Assembly: GCF_036504375.1 (NCBI RefSeq) | Contig: NZ_DASXVH010000049.1 | Span: forward strand, 1 to 64,000 | Source of the DNA: Novimethylophilus sp036504375 | GTDB lineage: Bacteria; Pseudomonadota; Gammaproteobacteria; Burkholderiales; Methylophilaceae | DNA length: 64,000 nucleotides | Direction of reading: 5' to 3' | Shown: piece by piece, positions 42,818-48,950 of the stretch | Numbering within the stretch: the stretch's first letter is position 1 | Layout of the letters: the number at the start of each line of letters is the position of its first letter | The notes under the pieces: model-generated | What the model was told of the DNA's origin: nothing | What the model saw: the letters and a program-made list of their open reading frames with translations, nothing else | Databases searched by the model: none | Position numbers and translations under genes: made by a program

Positions 42818-43957
42818 ATGGAACCCATCATCATTCTGGGCAGCGGGCTTGCCGGCTATACCCTGGCCCGCGAGTTTCGCAAACTGGACGCCGCCGCGCC
42901 GCTGACAATCATCACCCGCGACGACGGCAGCGTCTATTCCAAACCCATGCTGTCGAATGCCTTCGCCGCCGGCAAAACACCGGCACAATTGGCCACTGCA
43001 ACGGCGGAAAAAGCCGCGCTGGATCTGAATGCAAACGTCCTGCCCCATGCGGAGGTCATCGCGATCGACACCGCCGCAAAGAAAGTGCAAACGACAGCCG
43101 GCAACTACCGTTACCGCGCACTGGTGTTTGCGATCGGGGCCGATCCGATCCGGCCGCCGCTGGGCGGTGACGCGGCCGCCGATGTGTATTCGGTCAATGA
43201 CCTGGCGGATTACGCCCGGTTTCGCGCTGCGCTCGAACCCGGCAGCGAAGTCGCCATACTCGGCTCGGGCCTGATCGGCTGCGAATTTGCCAACGATCTT
43301 GCGGCAGCGGGATTTGCCGTCACCGTGATCGGGCCTGCCGAATACCCCTTGCAGCCGTTGATCCCCAGGCTGGCCGGCGATGCACTGCAACAAGCCCTGA
43401 AGCAGATCGGCGTGCAATGGCGCCTTGGACGCACCGCGGTGTCCGCCGCCAGGAACGGCAAGAAAATCGAACTGCGGCTCGACGACGGGAGCAACGTCAG
43501 CGCGGATGTCGTCCTGTCCGCGATCGGCCTGCGCCCCCGCACAGGACTGGCGCAAGCCACCGGCATCGCGGTCAACCGCGGCATTGTCGTGGATGGCAGC
43601 CTGCGCACCAATGACCCCGACATTTACGCGCTCGGCGATTGCGCCGAAATCGAAGGCCGCGTAATGCCCTTCGTGATGCCCATCATGCATGCGGCGCGGG
43701 CATTGGCGAAAACGCTGGCCGGCACCCCCGCCACCGTGTCGTTCCCCTTCATGCCGGTAGCCGTCAAAACCACGATCTATCCTATCGTGGTGCAACCGGC
43801 GCCGGCTGGCGTCGATGCCAGCTGGGTGGCAATGGAAGCGGACAACGGGTTTCAACTCTGGCAGATCGACCACAGCGGCAAGCTCCACGGGTTTGTGCTG
43901 ACGGGCGTCAAGACGCGGCAACGAGCAGCCATGCTGGCCAAGCTTGAGCAGGCGTAA
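42818..43957 (+). CDS. FAD-dependent rubredoxin reductase
   Basis: A 379-residue pyridine-nucleotide-disulfide-oxidoreductase-fold flavoprotein. The FAD motif IILGSGLAGYTLAREFRKLD opens the protein, VAILGSGLIGCEFANDLAAAG is the NAD(P)H Rossmann motif, and DIYALGDCAEI is the second FAD motif. There is no redox-active CxxC, which fits rubredoxin/ferredoxin reductases. It ends with a rubredoxin-binding-type C-terminal domain. It completes the chain NAD(P)H to rubredoxin to rubrerythrin. Confidence 0.92.
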   Translation: MEPIIILGSGLAGYTLAREFRKLDAAAPLTIITRDDGSVYSKPMLSNAFAAGKTPAQLATATAEKAALDLNANVLPHAEVIAIDTAAKKVQTTAGNYRYRALVFAIGADPIRPPLGGDAAADVYSVNDLADYARFRAALEPGSEVAILGSGLIGCEFANDLAAAGFAVTVIGPAEYPLQPLIPRLAGDALQQALKQIGVQWRLGRTAVSAARNGKKIELRLDDGSNVSADVVLSAIGLRPRTGLAQATGIAVNRGIVVDGSLRTNDPDIYALGDCAEIEGRVMPFVMPIMHAARALAKTLAGTPATVSFPFMPVAVKTTIYPIVVQPAPAGVDASWVAMEADNGFQLWQIDHSGKLHGFVLTGVKTRQRAAMLAKLEQA

Positions 43958-43965
43958 GAAACTTC

Positions 43966-44544
43966 TTATTTATATTTGCGGAACTGCCCGACCACCACGC
44001 CGAAAATCTCCAGCTTGCCTTGGGGGCGGATTACCGGATAGGCCTTGTTGGCAGGCAGCAGGACGAATTGGTTTTTCTCGCGCGCCAGGGTCTTCAAGGT
44101 GAATTCATCGTCGACGATCGCCACCACGATATCGCCGACATTGGCGAGTTGCCGTTTTTCGACGATCACGACATCGTCGGGCATGATGCCGGCGTCTATC
44201 ATCGAATCGCCCTTCACGGTAATCAACACGGTCTGCGAAGGACGCTCGACCAGAAATTCGTCTATGCTCAGCGTGTCGTGCCTGTCATTGGCGGCGGGCG
44301 ATGGGAAACCGGCCCTCACCGTGCTGTCGGCGATCATGCGCTCGAAAAAGCGCGCGCCGGGCTTCAAGCGCTTGTCCGGCGCCGAGTCGAGATAACCCTG
44401 CAGCTTGAGCCGGGCTACCAGTGCCGAAACGGCGTTTTTTGACTTGAATCCCAGCATTTGGGCAATGGCGGAGAAAGACGGCAGCGTCTTTTGGTCTGCG
44501 TAATAATCCTGCAGCTTGGCGAGATAATCGATGTCGGAGCCCAT
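43966..44544 (-). CDS. lexA: LexA SOS repressor
   Basis: A 192-residue S24-family repressor. An N-terminal winged helix (KTLPSFSAIAQMLGFKSKNAVSALVARL) precedes the cleavage site RAGFPSP (Ala-Gly), the nucleophile GDSMIDAGI and the catalytic lysine in DDEFTLKTLAREKN. The N-terminal domain differs in wording from E. coli LexA but has the same layout. I prefer the ATG at 44544 because a full sigma-70-type promoter lies directly upstream and would place the transcript start at or next to this ATG; a longer frame to 44589 exists. It is divergent from pqqA. Confidence 0.88.
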   Translation of the reverse strand: MGSDIDYLAKLQDYYADQKTLPSFSAIAQMLGFKSKNAVSALVARLKLQGYLDSAPDKRLKPGARFFERMIADSTVRAGFPSPAANDRHDTLSIDEFLVERPSQTVLITVKGDSMIDAGIMPDDVVIVEKRQLANVGDIVVAIVDDEFTLKTLAREKNQFVLLPANKAYPVIRPQGKLEIFGVVVGQFRKYK

Positions 44545-44551
44545 GGCAGAG

Positions 44552-44580
44552 AGAATACTGTACGCTCGTCCAGCCGTCAA
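44552..44580 (-). promoter_or_regulatory. lexA promoter with SOS box in the spacer
   Basis: On the minus strand, TTGACG (44575-44580) and TATTCT (44552-44557) are separated by exactly 17 bp. The spacer contains CTGG-N8-ACAG (44558-44573), one base off the LexA consensus CTGT-N8-ACAG. The -10 box ends 7 bp before the ATG at 44544, so the message would start at or beside the start codon, suggesting leaderless translation and LexA autoregulation. Confidence 0.75.
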
Positions 44581-44735
44581 CTGCCGCATGAAATTCCGTC
44601 ACTGATGAAAATCATTAGGCGCAATTCATGACCGTCTCGAATACCCAAGTAAAACGCCTAGGTATAGTACGCGTCATACGAACCAGCGAAGTCGATTCGC
44701 TTGCGAGTTTTTCCCAATGCCTTAAGGAGACTACC

Positions 44736-44807
44736 ATGTGGAGCAAGCCCGAAGTTACTGAAATGCGTTTCGGTTTTGAAGTGACGATGTACGTCTGCAA
44801 CCGTTAA
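44736..44807 (+). CDS. pqqA: PqqA, precursor peptide of pyrroloquinoline quinone
   Basis: A 23-residue peptide, MWSKPEVTEMRFGFEVTMYV followed by CNR. It matches PqqA in length and in the conserved FEVTMY core; Glu15 and Tyr19, the residues joined to make PQQ, are in place. AAGGAG lies 8-13 bp upstream. Other pqq genes are absent: lexA is upstream on the other strand and a phosphatase gene is downstream on the other strand. A strong terminator follows, so this is a stand-alone pqqA transcript. The cysteine at position 21 is unusual. Confidence 0.92.
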   Translation: MWSKPEVTEMRFGFEVTMYVCNR

Positions 44808-44844
44808 GCCGATGATCACCGGCCGGTATTCCCGGTCATTCTGG

Positions 44845-44872
44845 AAAATGGCAGCTTCGGCTGCCATTTTTC
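44845..44872 (+). terminator. strong terminator after pqqA
   Basis: AAAATGGCAGC-TTCG-GCTGCCATTTT forms an 11-bp perfect stem with a UUCG tetraloop and ends in a T run. It closes the pqqA transcript. Confidence 0.93.
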
Positions 44873-44985
44873 ATTGGGCAAACTGTTTCAGTCCGGATAC
44901 GTCCAACTTTTACCGCACAACCTGCCGTCGCGCTGCCGTTCGGCCTTAATACTTAAGCCGCCATGGAAACAGCAGCCCGGATAGC

Positions 44986-45822
44986 CTAGCTACTCAGGCA
45001 ACCGTCTTCCCATACCCGGCAGGATTCGATCATCAATTCCTTATCGACGCACAGTTCGTGGATCATCGTCGCCGTGTCGCCGGAGCCCGCGATATAGTCC
45101 ACGCTGAACTGATCGCCGGAAGGCGCGACGATCACCTTGCAACCGGCTGCAATCGCCACCGCCAAGGCTGCAGCGACATCCCAGATCTTGGCCCTGAGGC
45201 CATAGGCGCACTGCAATCTTCCCGCCGCGGCGAAGCAGATATTGACCGCGGTGCTGCCCAGGCGCAGGCAGCCGCGGGTTTGTTCGTTGACCGAACCGAA
45301 CAATTCGTATTGCCTGGCACGATGAGCGGCATCGTGAACCGCGTTGGCAAAGCCGGCTCCCACCAATGACGCACTGAAAGACCTATGCCGGTGCAGCAAA
45401 GGAGTTCCGTTCAGCAGCGCCACCTGCCCCGCAGTCGAATACAGCTGGTCGAGCCGGGGCAAGTAAACCGCCCCGGCCAGAAAATCGAGCCCGCAGCATA
45501 AGCCTGCGCAAATGCCGAAATAATCCATCCCATGAGCAAAGTTGGCCGTTCCGTCGATCGGATCGACCACCCACATCAGCTTGTCCTCGTGCAGCGCATA
45601 CACGCTTCCTGTCACGCTCTCCTCGCTCAGCGCCGGATAAGCGGATTGCGCCAGAATATCCAGCATTGCCCGCTCGACCTCGATGTCGATGGCGGTCACG
45701 ATGTCGCGCGGCGACTCCTTGGTCTGGATATCCAGGGCAGCGGCAGAGTGCGACGCGATGCGTCCGCCCTCGCGCACCGCCGATATTGCCAACCGGTTTT
45801 CTTCCTCCCATGAATGCTGCAT
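44986..45822 (-). CDS. inositol monophosphatase-family phosphatase
   Basis: A 278-residue magnesium-dependent phosphatase of the IMPase/CysQ/HisN superfamily. The metal site is visible as LSEESVTGS (Glu), VVDPIDGTANFAHG (DPIDGT) and KIWDVAAALAVAIAAG (WD). The substrate could be inositol phosphate, PAP or histidinol phosphate; none is shown by context. It stands alone, and the transposon-like segment begins 118 bp upstream of its start. Confidence 0.88.
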   Translation of the reverse strand: MQHSWEEENRLAISAVREGGRIASHSAAALDIQTKESPRDIVTAIDIEVERAMLDILAQSAYPALSEESVTGSVYALHEDKLMWVVDPIDGTANFAHGMDYFGICAGLCCGLDFLAGAVYLPRLDQLYSTAGQVALLNGTPLLHRHRSFSASLVGAGFANAVHDAAHRARQYELFGSVNEQTRGCLRLGSTAVNICFAAAGRLQCAYGLRAKIWDVAAALAVAIAAGCKVIVAPSGDQFSVDYIAGSGDTATMIHELCVDKELMIESCRVWEDGCLSS

Positions 45823-45935
45823 ATCCTGCCTCTTGTCAAAGTTCGTGTTATCCGAAAAGCATACACACTAACAGCGCAACACGGGGAACTATGAAAGCGT
45901 TCCTGGTGCCGCACGAGTATGATTGGCCGGATAAC

Positions 45936-46025
45936 ACCAGTGTTCTGGCCCATTAAAGTCGTAAACATGGCACTCTATTAAATCAATAAGTTATAAAAGC
46001 AGGATCGATAGCTAAAGTCGTAAAC
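45936..46025. repeat. left end of the element with target-site duplication
   Basis: ACCAG (target copy, 45936-45940), terminal TGTTC (45941-45945), then ATTAAAGTCGTAAAC (45952-45966) and a second site TAAAGTCGTAAAC (46013-46025). The truncated receptor reading frame begins immediately after the second site. Confidence 0.85.
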
Positions 46026-47170
46026 AAATTGCGCATTGGCAGTACCTTCTGGATGACCCCGTCACCGGTGACCAGTTTGAACAATTAGACAACCGCAAGG
46101 TATACGGTGGAGCAGTTACCCGGCACGGGGATGGCCAACTAGCTGGGCAACCCCTGACACAATCATTTGGCGCGCAGGCACGCTATGACCAGATTGACAC
46201 GGTTGGGCTTTTTCATACTGTGGCCCGGCAACGTATCGGCACGGTGCGGCAGGATAGCGTGGATCAGGTTAATGGTGCGCTCTGGTGGCAAGCCGATTGG
46301 CAAGCCACAGAGCAACTACATGCCTCATTAGGCTTGCGTGGCGACATTTATCATTTCGACGTTGATAGCGACAACCCGCTCAATTCCGGGCAAGCCAGCA
46401 GTCGCTTATTTAGTCCGAAATTCGGGCTGGCTTGGCGCACAGGGAAAGACACCGATCTTTATTACAATTGGGGCCGCGGCTTCCACAGCAACGATGGGCG
46501 TGGAGCAACCATCCAGGTTGATCCAAAAACAGGTGCGGCGGCGGATAAAGCCAATCCGCTGGTCCGGGCGGAAGGTAAGGAAATTGGGCTGCGCGCAGTT
46601 TGGCTACCAAACTGGCATAGCACACTGGCGCTATTCCAACTCGATATTGATTCTGAACTGTTGTTTGTTGGCGATGTGGGAGCAACCGAGGCCAGCCGCC
46701 CCAGCAAGCGTACCGGTATCGAATAGACTAACCATTATCGGCCATTCTCATGGCTTTATGTTGATGCTGATTTCGCCGTGTCACGCGCTCGGTTTACTGA
46801 TTCCGATGTGGTTGGGAACAGAATTCCCGGCTCCATCGAACAAATGGCCTCTATCGGAGTGGCAGCGGAACGTGAACTAGGATGGTTTGGCTCGGCCAGA
46901 TTGCGTTATTTTGGTCCTCGTCCGCTGATCGAGGACAACAGCGTACGTTCCAAAGGCTCAATGCTGGTCAACGGGCGGCTTGGTTATCATTTCGACAAAA
47001 AAACCACCGTGGCGCTGGATGTACTTAACATGTTCGACCGCAAGGTCTCGGATATCGATTATTTCTATACCTCGCGCTTGGCGGGTGAACCTGCCGCCGG
47101 TGTGGACGATATTCACTCGCATCCAGCAGAACCACGTACCTTTCGTCTGACAGTAACACTGGAATACTGA
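46016..47170 (+). pseudogene. TonB-dependent receptor, C-terminal barrel fragment with in-frame stop
   Basis: The plus-strand frame from 46016 to 47170 encodes beta-barrel sequence of a TonB-dependent outer-membrane receptor: LHASLGLRGDIYHFDVDSD, FSPKFGLAWRTGKDTDLYYN, then after the stop DADFAVSRARFTDSDVVGNR, DVLNMFDRKVSDIDYFYTSR and the C-terminal LTVTLEY. The signal peptide and plug are missing: the frame opens directly after the element's second terminal repeat. One TAG at 46724-46726 interrupts an otherwise intact frame, in a context (GIE-stop-TNHYRPFSWLYVDAD) where family members usually have Trp, so a single TGG-to-TAG change is likely. It cannot make a working receptor. Confidence 0.85.
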
Positions 47171-47287
47171 GTTGATGCAGGAGGCCTGGAGCGGTAGTAG
47201 CATAGGACGGCCTAAATAGGCCGAAGAAACATATCTAGAACGCATCACGATTTTACTGGATGAAGAGCTTGATCCTTTCGCACGCCG

Positions 47288-47338
47288 ACGGACTCATAAT
47301 CCGTTGGTGCTGGGTTCGACTCCCAAGGATCCCCGCCA
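47288..47338 (+). pseudogene. 3' part of a CAU-anticodon tRNA gene
   Basis: ACGGA-CTCATAA-TCCGT is a perfect 5-bp anticodon stem with a 7-base loop and CAU anticodon. It is followed by a variable region, a T-arm with GGGTTCGACTCCC, an acceptor-like GGATCCCC and GCCA. The 5' half (acceptor and D-arm) is absent: upstream bases cannot pair with the acceptor. It is thus a tRNA fragment (Met or Ile2 type) inside the element, as left by past site-specific integration or capture. Confidence 0.7.
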
Positions 47339-47360
47339 GTGTCTGCAAGGGCAATCAACC

Positions 47361-47383
47361 CGAGCTATAAGCTCGAGCTTTTT
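47361..47383 (+). terminator. terminator after the tRNA fragment
   Basis: CGAGCT-ATA-AGCTCG followed by AGCTTTTTG. It lies 22 bp after the CCA end of the tRNA fragment and was probably the natural terminator of that tRNA gene, carried along with it. Confidence 0.75.
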
Positions 47384-47526
47384 GTTGTGTTGTCCATTTC
47401 TGGTCCAGACAAGGAGATGAGGGTGATTGGTTGTTCATTTGTAGTAGTCGCGACCCGATCTGACAGATATCCTCGACGGCAACATTCCCAGAATACTTTA
47501 TCACCAAGGCAATAAATATCCCCTAA

Positions 47527-47596
47527 CTCGTAAACTAAGGAATCTGTTTACGACATTATTAAGTTGTTTACGACTTTAATTGCTTGGAACAACCAG
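47527..47596. repeat. right end of the element with target-site duplication
   Basis: CTCGTAAAC (47527-47535), inverted GTTTACGAC (47546-47554), inverted GTTTACGACTTTAAT (47566-47580), terminal GAACA (47587-47591) and the ACCAG target copy (47592-47596). Confidence 0.85.
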
Positions 47597-47621
47597 GCAT
47601 TTGCAGATGAACTTTTTGTCA

Positions 47622-47648
47622 CTGGCACTCTCTAACCGCGAGTGCTAA
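47622..47648 (+). promoter_or_regulatory. CIRCE operator (HrcA site) upstream of rpoH
   Basis: CTGGCACTC-N9-GAGTGCTAA matches the CIRCE consensus TTAGCACTC-N9-GAGTGCTAA at 16 of 18 positions, with the right arm perfect and exact spacing. It lies 28 bp before the rpoH ATG and overlaps a possible -35 (CTGGCA) and -10 (TAAAAT, 47646-47651). HrcA repression of rpoH is therefore likely. Confidence 0.85.
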
Positions 47649-47675
47649 AATAATTCATCTCGGGAGGTTATTACG

Positions 47676-48530
47676 ATGAGTCAATCACTTTCATTTCCCA
47701 TGCCGATGCCGGTAGGCAGCTTGGAGCATTACATCCAGGCGGTGCGCGCGTTTCCCGTGCTTTCCGCCGAGGAAGAACACGAGCTGGCGACCAGACTCAA
47801 ACGCGACAACGACCTGGAAGCCGCCAAGGGACTGATTCTTTCCCATCTGCGGCTCGTGGTCAGCATTGCCCGCGGCTATGCGGGTTACGGCTTGCCGCAG
47901 GCCGACCTGATCCAGGAAGGCAATCTTGGGCTGATGAAAGCCGTCAAGCGCTTCGACCCGGATCGCGGCGTACGGCTGGTATCGTTTGCGGTGCACTGGA
48001 TCAAGGCCGAAATCCACGAATTCATCCTGCGCAACTGGCGCCTTGTCAAAATCGCCACGACCAAGGCCCAGCGCAAACTGTTCTTCAACCTGCGCAGCAT
48101 GACTACCCATAACGGTTCGCTGCACCCCGAAGAGGTGCAGGAAATCGCGCGCGAGCTCAAGGTCAAACCCGAAGAAGTGCTGGAAATGGAATCGCGCTTC
48201 AACGGCCATGACGTATCGATGGAATCCCATGGCGAAGAAGACGGCGAGGAAAGCTTCAGCCCGATCGCCTACCTCGAAGACCACCGGCCGGAACCTTCCG
48301 ACGAACTGGCCGAGCGCGAAATCGAAATACTGCACACCGTCGGCCTGAAGAACGCCTTGGCGAGCCTGGACGACCGCAGCCGCCGCATCGTCGAGGCGCG
48401 CTGGCTGCAGGAAGACAATGGCGCGACTCTGCACGAACTCGCAGCGGAATATGGCGTTTCCGCCGAGCGTATCCGCCAGATCGAGCAGAAAGCCATGCAA
48501 AAAATGAAGCTACTGATGGCGCCGGCGTGA
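47676..48530 (+). CDS. rpoH: heat-shock sigma factor RpoH (sigma-32)
   Basis: A 284-residue sigma-70-family factor. Region 2 contains HLRLVVSIARGYAGYGLPQADLIQEGNLGLMKAV-type sequence and FDPDRGVRLVSFAVHWIKAEI; the RpoH box QRKLFFNLRS is present; region 4 ends with VSAERIRQIEQKAMQKMK. Length is normal. CGGGAGG lies before the ATG at 47676. A CIRCE site upstream suggests HrcA control, which would couple the two heat-shock circuits. The transposon-like element ends 30 bp before the CIRCE site. A strong terminator follows. Confidence 0.96.
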   Translation: MSQSLSFPMPMPVGSLEHYIQAVRAFPVLSAEEEHELATRLKRDNDLEAAKGLILSHLRLVVSIARGYAGYGLPQADLIQEGNLGLMKAVKRFDPDRGVRLVSFAVHWIKAEIHEFILRNWRLVKIATTKAQRKLFFNLRSMTTHNGSLHPEEVQEIARELKVKPEEVLEMESRFNGHDVSMESHGEEDGEESFSPIAYLEDHRPEPSDELAEREIEILHTVGLKNALASLDDRSRRIVEARWLQEDNGATLHELAAEYGVSAERIRQIEQKAMQKMKLLMAPA

Positions 48531-48544
48531 TTCCGTCGGGCCAT

Positions 48545-48585
48545 CCAAATAAGAACGGCTGCCTCGGCAGCCGTTCTTATTTGGG
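48545..48585. terminator. terminator between rpoH and the ccoS-side genes
   Basis: A perfect 19-bp stem (48545-48563 with 48567-48585) around a TCG loop, with A+T-rich outer bases (AAATAAG / CTTATTT). It can end transcription on both strands and separates rpoH from the convergent small-ORF, ccoS and dynamin-like genes. Confidence 0.92.
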
Positions 48586-48596
48586 AAATTCAAATC

Positions 48597-48695
48597 TCAG
48601 GACAGGATCACCGAGAAGAAACTGATCCAGGACCAGATAATCAGTGCGACGATGAAGGTCAGCGGGGCATTTTCCCAAGTAAACAGATTTGCCAT
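48597..48695 (-). CDS. 32-residue single-span membrane peptide next to ccoS
   Basis: The frame starts at ATG 48695 and encodes MANLFTWENAPLTFIVALII followed by WSWISFFSVILS. It is one hydrophobic helix with an aromatic patch and a short polar start. It follows ccoS by 75 bp on the same strand and ends 11 bp before the terminator. Small single-helix subunits (CcoQ, CcoM, CydX types) are common in terminal oxidases, and its place suggests a similar role, but I do not recognise the sequence. The ribosome site (GGATTG) is weak. Confidence 0.5.
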   Translation of the reverse strand: MANLFTWENAPLTFIVALIIWSWISFFSVILS

Positions 48696-48770
48696 TTTTC
48701 AATCCAAACATTAAAGACGCCAGCGTTGCATTCTAGAGCAAGCCGGCTGGCCTTTCAAGGCCTCAGCCGG

Positions 48771-48950
48771 CTAGGGCTTGGGCTTGGTATTGAACGGAAT
48801 CAAGGGATCATCGTCGTCCATCAGAATGCGCTGCGCAGGGCCTTCAAGGTCGTCGAACTGCCCGTTCTTGATCGCCCACAGCACACCAACCGCAGCGAAG
48901 CCGACGAACACCAGCGTCAAACCGAACAGGAATAAAAGTATCGGGGTCAT
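48771..48950 (-). CDS. ccoS: cbb3 oxidase maturation protein CcoS
   Basis: A 59-residue membrane peptide: one N-terminal helix (ILLFLFGLTLVFVGFAAVGV) followed by the diagnostic WAIKNGQFDDLEGPAQRILMDDD. CcoS is needed to install the haem and copper groups of cbb3 cytochrome oxidase. The ATG at 48950 overlaps the stop of the dynamin-like gene as ATGA. The other cco genes are not in the window, so ccoS is away from its usual ccoGHIS group or that group lies elsewhere. Confidence 0.93.
   Translation of the reverse strand: MTPILLFLFGLTLVFVGFAAVGVLWAIKNGQFDDLEGPAQRILMDDDDPLIPFNTKPKP

Larger units (their letters stand above)
45941..47591. mobile_element. non-autonomous transposon-like element with Tn7/Tn5053-type ends
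   Basis: A 1651-bp segment that starts 5'-TGTTC and ends GAACA-3'. Six bases inside each end lies a perfect 15-bp inverted repeat (ATTAAAGTCGTAAAC at 45952-45966; GTTTACGACTTTAAT at 47566-47580). Five copies of TCGTAAAC occur near the ends (45959, 46018 on the left; 47528, 47546, 47566 on the right, the last two inverted). The segment is bounded by a perfect 5-bp direct repeat, ACCAG (45936-45940 and 47592-47596). TG..CA termini, several binding-site-like repeats per end and a 5-bp duplication are hallmarks of Tn7- and Tn402/Tn5053-like elements. No transposase is inside, so it must have moved in trans or been deleted internally. Cargo: a TonB-receptor fragment and a tRNA fragment. Confidence 0.85.

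Noticed and set aside
42296..43921. A 541-codon open frame on the minus strand across dps and the rubredoxin reductase gene
   Set aside because: It lies opposite two clear genes, has low-complexity antisense composition (many R, Q, H, G), and no recognisable domain.
44736..44807. A local PQQ biosynthesis operon
   Set aside because: Only pqqA is present; no pqqB, C, D or E is found in the window, and the flanking genes are on the opposite strand.
47288..47338. A complete tRNA-Met or tRNA-Ile gene
   Set aside because: The 5' acceptor strand and D-arm are missing; only the part from the anticodon stem to CCA is recognisable.
47221..47430. A protein-coding frame running through the tRNA fragment
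   Set aside because: The frame is open only because it is short; it overlaps the tRNA-like structure and a terminator, has no start with a ribosome site, and matches no family I know.
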